Below, piece by piece: positions 51,734-59,499 of a stretch of 64,000 nt of DNA; the first letter of the stretch is position 1; every line of letters starts with the position of its first letter. Under the pieces are notes generated by a model that saw only the letters and a program-made list of their open reading frames with translations, ran no database searches and was not told the DNA's origin. The translations under genes and the position numbers were made by a program. The DNA comes from Streptomyces sp. NBC_01288 (GTDB lineage Bacteria; Actinomycetota; Actinomycetes; Streptomycetales; Streptomycetaceae), in NCBI RefSeq assembly GCF_035982055.1, contig NZ_CP108427.1, forward strand, positions 6,447,001-6,511,000, read 5' to 3'.

Positions 51734-52870
51734 GTGGCGGCAGACGACGAGGTCCGGGGCGCGACCGGCGAGATCAGGGGTGACGAGATCCGGGGCACGG
51801 CACAGGGCACCGCCCCCGTCCCCCTCTCCGTACTGGACCTGGTGACCGTGGGCGCCGGCCGCACCGCCACGGAGGCGCTGCGCACGAGCGTGAAGATCGC
51901 CAAGCTCGCCGAGTCGCGCGGCTTCCACCGCTACTGGGTCGCCGAGCACCACTCGATGCCGGGCGTCGCCTCCTCCTCGCCCGCCGTGATCCTGGCGAAC
52001 CTCGCCGCCCACACGGACCGCATCCGCCTCGGCTCGGGCGGCGTCATGCTCCCGAACCACGCGCCGCTCGTCATCGCGGAGCAGTTCGGCACCCTGGAGG
52101 CGCTCGCCCCGGGCCGCGTCGACCTCGGCCTCGGCCGCGCCCCCGGCACCGACGGCGCCACCGCCGCGGCCCTGCGCCGCACCGACCGTCTGAACGAGGG
52201 CGCCGACGACTTCCCGGAGCAACTGGCCGAACTGACCCGCTTCTTGGACGACGACTTCCCCTCCGGCCACCCTTTCGCCCGCATCCACGCGGTCCCCGGC
52301 CCGATCCAGTCGACCTCACCCGGCGGCGTCCAGTCCCCGCACCGCCCGCCGATCTGGCTCCTAGGCTCCTCAGGCTTCAGCGCCCGCCTCGCCGGCATGC
52401 TCGGCCTGCCCTTCGCGTTCGCCCACCACTTCTCGGCGCAGAACACGATCCCGGCCCTGGACCTCTACCGCGAGTCCTTCCGCCCGAGCGCGGTGCTCGA
52501 CGCGCCGTACGCCCTGATCGGTGTCTCGGCCCTCGCCACCGACGACGAGAAGGAGGCCCGCCGCCAGGTGCTGGCCGCCGCCCTCAACATGGTCCGGCTG
52601 CGCACCGGCCGCCCCGGACTCGTGCCCACCCCCGAAGAGGCCGAGGCGTACGAATTCAGCCCCATGGAGCGGGAGTTCATCACCTCCTGGAACGCCAACG
52701 TCATCCACGGCACTGTCGACGAGGTCCGCGCCGGACTCGACGACCTCCAGAAGCGCACGGGCGCCGACGAGTTGATGCTCACGTCCCACGCCCACAACGG
52801 CGACCTGCGCCTGCGCTCGTACGAACTGATCGCCGACGCCTATGAGTTGACTGCCGGTCAGGAAGCCTGA
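51734..52870 (+). CDS. LLM-class flavin-dependent oxidoreductase (alkanal monooxygenase-like)
   Basis: A 378-aa luciferase-like protein: AESRGFHRYWVAEHHSMPGVASSSPAVILANLAAHTDRIRLGSGGVMLPNHAPLVIAEQFGTLEALAPGRVDLGLGRAPGTD, the pattern of group-1 flavin monooxygenases. The N-terminal ~25 residues repeat GEIRGDEIRGT. AGGAGG precedes GTG 51734. Ends 13 bp inside the convergent cdgA 3' end. Confidence 0.9.
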   Translation: MAADDEVRGATGEIRGDEIRGTAQGTAPVPLSVLDLVTVGAGRTATEALRTSVKIAKLAESRGFHRYWVAEHHSMPGVASSSPAVILANLAAHTDRIRLGSGGVMLPNHAPLVIAEQFGTLEALAPGRVDLGLGRAPGTDGATAAALRRTDRLNEGADDFPEQLAELTRFLDDDFPSGHPFARIHAVPGPIQSTSPGGVQSPHRPPIWLLGSSGFSARLAGMLGLPFAFAHHFSAQNTIPALDLYRESFRPSAVLDAPYALIGVSALATDDEKEARRQVLAAALNMVRLRTGRPGLVPTPEEAEAYEFSPMEREFITSWNANVIHGTVDEVRAGLDDLQKRTGADELMLTSHAHNGDLRLRSYELIADAYELTAGQEA

Positions 52871-54855
52871 TTGCAGGCCTTCGTGCCCAGCAGTTCGGAG
52901 ATACGATCCGGCGCCACCGGACGGGAGTACAGCCACCCCTGTCCGGTGTCGCAACCGATCCGGCGCAGCCGGGCCGCCTGTGCCGAGGTCTCCACGCACT
53001 CGGCGGTCACCGACAGGCCCAGCCGGTGGGCGAGTTGGATCATCGCCTCGACGATGACCTCGTCCGCCGGGTTCGGCGGGACGCCCTCGCCCTCGTACTG
53101 GAAGCCCCGCACGAAGGACCCGTCCAACTTCAGGACGGAGACCGGCAGCCGGCTCAGGTACGCCAGGTTCGAGTAGCCGGTGCCGAAGTCGTCGATGGCG
53201 ATGTGCACACCCATGTCGCTCAGCGCCTGGAGCGTCTGCAACGGCCGCCCCGCCGACCCCATCACCGCGGACTCGGTCAGCTCCAACTGGAGCAGCCGTG
53301 GGTCCAGTCCGGTCTCGGCCAGCGTCTCCGCGACGTCCGCGACCAGGTCCGAGTCCCACACCTGGCGTACGGCCACGTTGACGCTCACGAAGATCGGCGG
53401 CTCGTCCGGGTGGTCCAGCTGCCAGCGCCGGGCCTGACGGCAGGCGGTGACCAGGACCCAGCGGCCGAGCTGCACGATCGAGCCGTCCTCCTCGGCCAGT
53501 CCGATGAACCGATTCGGCGTCAGCATGCCGAACTGCGGGTGATTCCAGCGCACCAACGCCTCGACCCCGCGCAGCCGTCCGTTCTCCATCCCCACCAACG
53601 GCTGGTACTCCAGGGTGAATTCACCCCGCTCGATGGCCGGACGGAGCGTGGAGGCCAGCGCCTGCCGGGTCATGCGGTGCGCGTTGCGCTCCGGATCGAA
53701 CAGTGTCCAGCGGGACTTGCCGTCCGCCTTCGCCCAGTACAGCGTCGTGTCGGCGGCCTGCATCAGACCGGTGGCCGTCGTACCGGACGCGTGCCGCTCG
53801 ACCACACCGATCGACGCCGACAACGACAGCCGCTGCCCGGACAGGTCGAACGGCGCCTGCAATGCCTTCAGCACCGAATCGGCGAGTTCGGCCAGTTGAT
53901 CGGTCCCGGTCGAGTCCTCGACGAGCAGCGCGAACTCGTCCCCGCCGAGCCGAGCCACCAGCGGCGAACTCGCCCGCGCGTAACCGGCTTCGTCCGCACA
54001 CCGCGTCAGCCGTTCCGCCACGGCGGCCAGCAGCCGGTCGCCGACCCGGTGGCCGAGCGTGTCGTTGACCGCCTTGAAGCCGTCCAGGTCCAGATAGCAC
54101 AGGCCGATCCGCCCGGTACCCCCTTGCTCGTACGACTCCGCCTCCAGCGCGGCCGAGAGCCGCTCGAAGAACAGGGTGCGGTTGGGCAGCCGGGTCACCG
54201 GGTCGTGCATCTCCAAGTGCCGTAGCCGCGCCTGGAGTTCACGGCGGGCGCTGATGTCGGTGAGGGACAGCAGCACACCGTGCTCCTCGGCCGGCAGTGG
54301 CGCCACGGTCACCTGCGCCCACAGCACGCGCCCGTCGGGATGCTTGACCCGGCGGGTGCAGCTCAGCTTGGCCTGCCGGCCGCGGAGCACCTCGCGATAG
54401 GCGTGCCAGGTGCGCGCGTCCGACTTCAGGTCCATCAGCTCGGCCGCGACCCGCCCGGTCAGCGCGGCCCCCGTCTTGCCGAGCAGCGCGCCGAACGAGT
54501 CGTTCGCGCTGACGACCAGACCGTCGTGGTCCACGACGGCCATCGCGAGGGGAGCCGCGGAGAAGGCGGAACCGAGGCGTCCGCCTTCGAGGGACTCAAG
54601 GGACTCGGGGGACGGATGGGACTCGTGGGAATTCGGGAACCCGGTGGAATCGGGGACATCGGTACGAGGCGATGCCTCGCCCTTACTCTCTGTGACGGCT
54701 GGCCGGATGAGGTCTGCCGCGGGCGCCGGCCCTTCGGACGTTCCGCTCACCGCTCGCTCCCGCAGTGCACTCGATCTTCGGATGGGTCTCGTCGGGATGG
54801 CCGACCGGGTGGGGGGCCGCCGTGCCGTGTCCGTGCAGGAAAGTGTGCCGATCAT
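52858..54855 (-). CDS. cdgA: PAS-GGDEF-EAL cyclic-di-GMP enzyme (CdgA-like)
   Basis: A 665-aa composite c-di-GMP protein: PAS domain (APLAMAVVDHDGLVVSANDSFGALLGKTG), GGDEF domain with intact ARLGGDEFALL, EAL domain with GVEALVRW, DDFGTGYSNLAYL and KLDGSFVRG. CdgA of S. coelicolor has this order and influences development. ATG 54855 is the preferred start; the frame extends to 54966 and GTG starts exist further in. The unstructured N-terminus is rich in Pro/Ser/Arg. A BldD-like site is upstream. Confidence 0.9.
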   Translation of the reverse strand: MIGTLSCTDTARRPPTRSAIPTRPIRRSSALRERAVSGTSEGPAPAADLIRPAVTESKGEASPRTDVPDSTGFPNSHESHPSPESLESLEGGRLGSAFSAAPLAMAVVDHDGLVVSANDSFGALLGKTGAALTGRVAAELMDLKSDARTWHAYREVLRGRQAKLSCTRRVKHPDGRVLWAQVTVAPLPAEEHGVLLSLTDISARRELQARLRHLEMHDPVTRLPNRTLFFERLSAALEAESYEQGGTGRIGLCYLDLDGFKAVNDTLGHRVGDRLLAAVAERLTRCADEAGYARASSPLVARLGGDEFALLVEDSTGTDQLAELADSVLKALQAPFDLSGQRLSLSASIGVVERHASGTTATGLMQAADTTLYWAKADGKSRWTLFDPERNAHRMTRQALASTLRPAIERGEFTLEYQPLVGMENGRLRGVEALVRWNHPQFGMLTPNRFIGLAEEDGSIVQLGRWVLVTACRQARRWQLDHPDEPPIFVSVNVAVRQVWDSDLVADVAETLAETGLDPRLLQLELTESAVMGSAGRPLQTLQALSDMGVHIAIDDFGTGYSNLAYLSRLPVSVLKLDGSFVRGFQYEGEGVPPNPADEVIVEAMIQLAHRLGLSVTAECVETSAQAARLRRIGCDTGQGWLYSRPVAPDRISELLGTKACNQAS

Positions 54856-54968
54856 AGAGGTTGGCCCCCGGCCCTTCCAGCCACTGTCCAGTGTCCCGGA
54901 ACAACGACCGGTTCCGGCAGATCGTTTCCGCCCGCACCTGGACGGGTTCTTCAAATGGCCGACCACAT

Positions 54969-54983
54969 GTGACGTTCCGTGAG
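54969..54983 (-). promoter_or_regulatory. BldD-box-like sequence upstream of cdgA
   Basis: GTGACGTTCCGTGAG matches 6 of 8 fixed positions of the BldD consensus (outer TnAC and GTnA kept, centre not). It is about 115 bp upstream of the cdgA start. cdgA is a known BldD target in Streptomyces, so a link is plausible. Confidence 0.4.
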
Positions 54984-55116
54984 TGTTTCCGGATGTCAGC
55001 CCGGGCGTGTCCCGGCCGCCCCCTCACTCATCTGGTGCAGATAAACAGGGCGTACCCCAACAAACCATCACAGGCTGGGTGTCGGTGTCCCGTGAACCCG
55101 CTCCCGGAGGTCCAAC

Positions 55117-56442
55117 GTGCCGTGTCAGCTCCCCCTCAAGGGGCTCTCCCGTACGGCGCTCAAGGGGCTCGCCCAGTGGCGCACCCGACCCGGACTGCGC
55201 GGCACCGCCGCCGTGTTCACCACGATGTCCGCGCTCGCCGCGACCTCGATCATGTCCAGCCAGTCGGTCGCCGAGCCGTTCTCGACCACACCCTGTGCCC
55301 TCAAGCGCACCGACGCCCACCACTCCGAGGGCCTCGACACCTGGAACACCGCCTACCCGCGCCCCACCCGCGCGCTCGACGCGGTGATGATCTTCCTCTC
55401 CTTCCCCGACGCGACCCCGCGGACCACCCCCGCCGAACTCGCCGCCGACCACTTCCCGGCCACCACCCGCTTCTACGAACGCGCCTCCTACGGCAGGTTC
55501 ACGCTCCGCCCGCACCCGCTGCGGAACTGGATCCGCATGCCGCACGCGTCGACGTCGTACGCCATACAGCGCGACTGGAACCCGGCGAACCGCGCCGCGT
55601 ACCTCCGCGACGCGCTCGCCGCCGCCGACCCCCAGGTCGACTTCTCGCGCTACGACATCGTCTACTTCGTGGCCGATCCGGACGCGCCCGGTGTGGACTC
55701 GGACGCGACGAAGGTCGTCAACCTGGACACCCCGCTGCGGGCCGACGGCACGGACGTCCGGCGGGTCGTCACGGTCTTCGAGAAGCACCCGCCGGACCGG
55801 CTCGTCCTCGCCCACGAGACCGGCCACGTCTTCGACCTCCCCGACCTCTACCACCGGCCGGTGGACGGCAAGGGCGACTGGGACACCTATGTCGGCGACT
55901 GGGATCTGATGGGCAGTCAGTTCGGGCTCTCCCCGGACCTGTTCGCCTGGCACAAGTGGAAGCTGGGCTGGCTGGATCCGCGCCAGGTGGTGTGCGTACG
56001 GGGCGCCGCGCCGAAACGGCTGACCCTGGAACCGGTGGCCGCCGGGCCGGGTACGTCCCCGGCGGGCAGCGCCGCGGGATCACCGGCGTTCGGCCTCGGC
56101 CTGGGGGTCAAACTGGCGGTCGTACGCACCGGGACCGACAGCGCGCTGGCCTTCGAGGCGCGCAGCTCCGTCGGCAACGACCGCACGGCCTGCAAACAGG
56201 GCGTCCTCGTGTACCGGGTGCGCGGCGGCGCGCCTTCCGGGAACGGCCCGATCGAGGTCGTCGACGCCCACCCGCACACCGAGGCCTGCTGGGAGACCTC
56301 GGTCTACCCACCCCTCGCCGACGCCCCGGTCTCCCTCGGAGAGAGCTTCACCGTGCCCGGCGACAACGTGAAGGTGGAGGTGGAGGGGCGGACGGTTTCG
56401 GGGGCGTGGACGGTGACCATCACGCCGGGGGAGCAGGGCTGA
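55117..56442 (+). CDS. M6-type secreted metalloprotease
   Basis: A 441-aa exported zinc protease: signal-like N-terminus (TRPGLRGTAAVFTTMSALAATSIMSSQ), zinc motif LAHETGHVFDLPDLY with the downstream Asp of an HExxHxxxxxD pattern, and WDLMGSQFGLSPDLFAWHKWKLGWL, the Met-turn and helper region of M6 (immune-inhibitor-A-like) peptidases. A beta-rich C-terminal domain contains four Cys. GTG 55117 follows CCGGAGG. Acts outside the cell. Confidence 0.88.
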   Translation: MPCQLPLKGLSRTALKGLAQWRTRPGLRGTAAVFTTMSALAATSIMSSQSVAEPFSTTPCALKRTDAHHSEGLDTWNTAYPRPTRALDAVMIFLSFPDATPRTTPAELAADHFPATTRFYERASYGRFTLRPHPLRNWIRMPHASTSYAIQRDWNPANRAAYLRDALAAADPQVDFSRYDIVYFVADPDAPGVDSDATKVVNLDTPLRADGTDVRRVVTVFEKHPPDRLVLAHETGHVFDLPDLYHRPVDGKGDWDTYVGDWDLMGSQFGLSPDLFAWHKWKLGWLDPRQVVCVRGAAPKRLTLEPVAAGPGTSPAGSAAGSPAFGLGLGVKLAVVRTGTDSALAFEARSSVGNDRTACKQGVLVYRVRGGAPSGNGPIEVVDAHPHTEACWETSVYPPLADAPVSLGESFTVPGDNVKVEVEGRTVSGAWTVTITPGEQG

Positions 56443-56517
56443 AAACCCCGGATCACTGGCGATGGGGGTGCGGGTGGCGAAGCCCCCGCAACGCGCGGCG
56501 AAGCCGCGCAGAAACAA

Positions 56518-56564
56518 CGATGGCGAGGCCGGTTCGCGTTTTCCGCGAACATGCCTCGCCATCG
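56518..56564 (-). terminator. tRNA-Lys terminator hairpin, copy 3
   Basis: CGATGGCGAGGC pairs with GCCTCGCCATCG around GTTCGCG/CGCGAAC. On the minus strand it is followed by GTTGTTTC, a weaker T-tract than copy 1. Confidence 0.65.
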
Positions 56565-56570
56565 CTAGCG

Positions 56571-56644
56571 TGCGCCGCCAGGGACTCGAACCCCGGACCC
56601 GCTGATTAAGAGTCAGCTGCTCTAACCAACTGAGCTAGCGGCGC
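56571..56644 (-). tRNA. tRNA-Lys (CTT), copy 3
   Basis: 74 nt, same arms as the other two copies. Its first ten nucleotides (56635-56644) are also the last codons and stop codon of the upstream protein gene on the same strand. Confidence 0.96.
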
Positions 56645-57249
56645 CTGCTGACGTCGTAGACCTTAGCATCCTGATCCGGGGGAGGAAAAATCGATATCCG
56701 CACGGCGGTCCGGGCCGCTCGCACGGCCGCCCAGAGCAGGATTTCGGCGCCGGGAAGCCAGGGCCGACGGGTGTCCGGGGCGACCAGCCAGCGCGAGTCG
56801 AACGGGGTCGGCTCGGCCCCGCCGACCAGCGCCGGGACGGTCACCGCGTCGCCCCTGCCGTGACACAGCAACGGCGGGACGGACCCCGTACGGCTGTGCT
56901 CCCCGGGGTGTGCGCCCCACTCCTCCCAGCCCATCAGCGACGGCAGTCGCTGAGCCGTACCCGGGCCGGCGAACAGGAGCATCCGACCCCGGTGCGTCGC
57001 GACCGGCCCGGACCCCGGCCCCTCGTCCCACAGGCGGTCGACCATGCGCCGCCCGAAGACCACCGGGGCGCTCACCACATCGAAGGCGGACCCGCAGGGC
57101 AGGACGACCGGGGCGTCCGGCCGTTCCCTCCAGAGGGCGAGAGTGCTGCGCGGATACGTTCCTGCCGAGGCGAGCCAGGCGGCACCGTCCGAGGTGACAC
57201 CCGAGATGTCGAAGCGGTCGGCGAAGGGCTCATCCTGTGTGCGGCTCAT
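56635..57249 (-). CDS. Bifunctional DNA primase/polymerase N-terminal-like protein
   Basis: A 204-aa protein similar to the Streptomyces group labelled bifunctional DNA primase/polymerase: FDISGVTSDGAAWLASAGTYPRSTLALW ... PCGSAFDVVSAPVVFGRRMVDRL ... VATHRGRMLLFAGPGTAQRLPSLMGWEEW. It lacks obvious polymerase Asp triads and is much shorter than real Prim-Pol enzymes, so it may be a derived ligand-binding protein. It ends within tRNA-Lys copy 3: its last codons CGC CGC and stop TAG are tRNA nucleotides 2-10. Confidence 0.8.
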   Translation of the reverse strand: MSRTQDEPFADRFDISGVTSDGAAWLASAGTYPRSTLALWRERPDAPVVLPCGSAFDVVSAPVVFGRRMVDRLWDEGPGSGPVATHRGRMLLFAGPGTAQRLPSLMGWEEWGAHPGEHSRTGSVPPLLCHGRGDAVTVPALVGGAEPTPFDSRWLVAPDTRRPWLPGAEILLWAAVRAARTAVRISIFPPPDQDAKVYDVSRRR

Positions 57250-57390
57250 GCCCCCTAGATCTACCGGCCGTGAGCGTCCGCTCTCTGAGGGTTGCCGGAA
57301 ATCGGGACAGGAGGGGGCGGGAGGGAGTATCTTGCCCGACCGGCATATGCCAGAAGTTCTTTCTCGTCCTCCGAGCCCGCGCCCCCGACG

Positions 57391-57762
57391 TCACACCGGG
57401 TCGGCGCCCCCGCTGCCCCTGCCCTCCGTGCCCCGCAGCAGATCCCGCCCGAACTCGACCATCTTCTTGGCGTAGTCCTCGGTCCACTCGGCGCGCTCGG
57501 CGATGTCCGCCGGTGTCAGCCGGTCGAACCGGCGCGGATCGGCGAGCTGAGCCGCCGCGATCGCCTGGAACTCCACCGCGCGGTCGGTCGCGGCGCGGAA
57601 CGCGTGGGTCAACTCCGTCGCGCGGGCCAGCAGCGCGCGGGGGTCGTCCATCGACTCCAGGTCGAAGAAGTGCTCCGGGTCCTCGGCCGCCTGGGCGGGC
57701 TCGAAGAGCAGGGGCGCGGGGCGTAGCCGCGATTCGTTGCGACGCGGCGTGTGCTCCGCCAT
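57391..57762 (-). CDS. Conserved small hypothetical protein
   Basis: A 123-aa soluble, acidic, helical protein (SMDDPRALLARATELTHAFRAATDRAVEFQAIAAAQLADPRRFDRLTPADIAERAEWTEDYAKKMVEFGRDLL). The middle part has a repeated LTPADIAERAEWTEDYAKK-type helix that could be an HTH-like or partner-binding segment. GAGGAGGAG precedes ATG 57762. No family recognised. Confidence 0.75.
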   Translation of the reverse strand: MAEHTPRRNESRLRPAPLLFEPAQAAEDPEHFFDLESMDDPRALLARATELTHAFRAATDRAVEFQAIAAAQLADPRRFDRLTPADIAERAEWTEDYAKKMVEFGRDLLRGTEGRGSGGADPV

Positions 57763-58158
57763 GTCTTCTCCTCCTCGTACGTCGTGGATGACCCGCCTCA
57801 CGAGCGGACCACCGTCCATTGTCCCCCGGGTGCGCAAGGGGCCCCGGGCATACTCCCGAGGCACGGATCCCGCACCGCATGATTGGATGCCCAGCCGCCC
57901 GGCCCGGTATTCATCACCCCGCGGGCGGGATCACGAGGGGCCGCAGGTCAAGGTCGCGCACTACCCGGCGTGCGCACGGGCGTGCCGGTCAGGGTCTCCA
58001 CACCACCCGGTGTTCCGCGAGATGCGCCAGCACCGCGTGATTCGCCTCCCACCCGTCAGGGCTGTTTCCATTGGCCGCCTCCGGCGGCGTGCCGGACTCC
58101 GTCCGGCGGCTCGGGCGGCGCCGTGCTGACCGCCTGACGGGCAGGTGCCGTAGGACGG
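57763..58158. other. 396-bp gene-poor region containing a gene remnant
   Basis: No full gene seen. It holds a fragment resembling the C-terminus of the downstream SF1 helicase (57989-58066, listed separately) and several GC hairpins. It separates the minus-strand operon starting with the PD-(D/E)XK nuclease from the small hypothetical gene. Confidence 0.5.
57989..58066 (-). pseudogene. Remnant of a second helicase C-terminus
   Basis: The minus strand reads SPDGWEANHAVLAHLAEHRVVWRP-stop. The helicase ending at 58159 finishes FPDGWEAMMSTWDHWSEHRVAWRP-stop. The shared pattern PDGWEA-x8-EHRV-x-WRP with stop in the same place indicates a duplicated 3' end. Nothing upstream in this frame resembles the rest of the helicase. 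Confidence 0.6.
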
Positions 58159-59499
58159 TCAGGGACGCCAGGCCACCCGGTGCTCGGACCAGTGGTCCCA
58201 TGTGGACATCATTGCCTCCCACCCGTCAGGAAACTTCACCGTCACCCCCAGCTGCACCGGCTCCGTCGACGGATGGTCGTCCAGCAACTCGGTGACTCCC
58301 GCCCGGCAGACCACGATGCACGCGTGCCGGTGTCGGGAGGCCAGGACACACAGCCGGCCCGTCTCCAGGTGGAAGGCGGTGGCGTCGGGACGGCCGGAGA
58401 GGGGGTGGAGGACCACCGTGACGTCGAACTCCCGGCCCTGGAGCCGGTTCGCCGTGTCCACCGTCACGTCCGTGACGCCCAACTCACCCAGCGCCGCCCG
58501 GATCGCCGCCGCTTGGTCCCGGTGCGCGGTGCCGACCGCGATGCGGTCGGCGGTCAGGGGAGTGGGGTCGGGTGAGCGTTCGGACGTGGCCGCGCCACCC
58601 CGGTCCAGCAGGCGTCGTACGACCGTCGCCACCGCCCGCACCGCCTCCGGGTCCGTACGAGGGGTGTGGCGGGCCGGCAGTTCCAGCAGGCCCCAGCCCG
58701 ACTCCGCGGCCTCGTCGATGACCCGGTCCGGGCCCGAACCGTCCGACGGGACACCGAAGTCGAGGAGCCGGTCACCGTGGCCCGTGCCGCTGCGGAAACG
58801 GGTGTACGGGTAGAACGCGTCCGAGACCAGAGGGGCCGCCGATGCCGGGAGCCGCCAGGACACCGGCAGGCGGTGCTGCGGTAGTTCGGGGTTGTGCGCG
58901 AGCAGGGTCGTCACCGCGGAGGACGAGGGGTCGTAGGAAAGACCCGCCCACTGCTCCGCGCCGACGATCGCGAACGGGTCCAACTGGCCCGGGTCGCCCA
59001 CGAACAGCGCACGCTCGAAAAGCCCGGCCACGGCCAGCAGCGAGTCCGAGCGCATCTGGTAGGCCTCGTCGACGATCGCGTGCCGCCACGGCTCGTCGGC
59101 CTTGACGTGCGCCCACTTCGCCGCCGTGGAGATGACGACCGGGAGCCCGGCGAGTTCGCCCGCCTTCGCCGACTTCCGTACGTTCGGCAGGTCGTCCAGC
59201 GCCTTGTCGTACGGGTCGGCGTCACTGCTGTGGAGGCGGCCGACCGGCAGCTCGCCGTTCTTCTCGGCGAGCCGGAGGACGAGGTCGTCGACCTGCGCGT
59301 TGGTCTGCGCGATCACCATCAACGGGCGCCCGGCGTCGGCCAGTTCGAGGGCGGCGCGGACGACGAGGGTGGACTTGCCGGCGCCCGGTGGAGAGTCCAC
59401 GACGACTCCGCGCGCGGTGCCGTGCAAGGTGTCGCGGAGGATCGCGTCGGTGGCGCGGCCGGCCTCGGCACCGGGGTCGAAGACGATGTCGGCGCTCAC
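58159..59499 (-). CDS. Compact SF1 (Upf1/Dna2-like) helicase
   Basis: A 446-aa ATPase: Walker A DSPPGAGKSTLV (36-47), motif Ia IAQTNAQVDDLVLRLA, Walker B AIVDEAYQM (DEAY, about 141-149), motif III FVGDPGQLDPF (167-176), a motif IV-like VSWRLP, motif V TANRLQGREFDVTVVLHP and motif VI-like ASRHRHACIVV. These are the hallmarks of SF1B helicases of the Upf1/Dna2 type, though short and without recognised accessory domains. GTG 59499 overlaps the stop of the upstream unknown gene (GTGA). Last gene of the nuclease operon; predicted to translocate on nucleic acid and feed the nuclease. Confidence 0.88.
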   Translation of the reverse strand: MSADIVFDPGAEAGRATDAILRDTLHGTARGVVVDSPPGAGKSTLVVRAALELADAGRPLMVIAQTNAQVDDLVLRLAEKNGELPVGRLHSSDADPYDKALDDLPNVRKSAKAGELAGLPVVISTAAKWAHVKADEPWRHAIVDEAYQMRSDSLLAVAGLFERALFVGDPGQLDPFAIVGAEQWAGLSYDPSSSAVTTLLAHNPELPQHRLPVSWRLPASAAPLVSDAFYPYTRFRSGTGHGDRLLDFGVPSDGSGPDRVIDEAAESGWGLLELPARHTPRTDPEAVRAVATVVRRLLDRGGAATSERSPDPTPLTADRIAVGTAHRDQAAAIRAALGELGVTDVTVDTANRLQGREFDVTVVLHPLSGRPDATAFHLETGRLCVLASRHRHACIVVCRAGVTELLDDHPSTEPVQLGVTVKFPDGWEAMMSTWDHWSEHRVAWRP

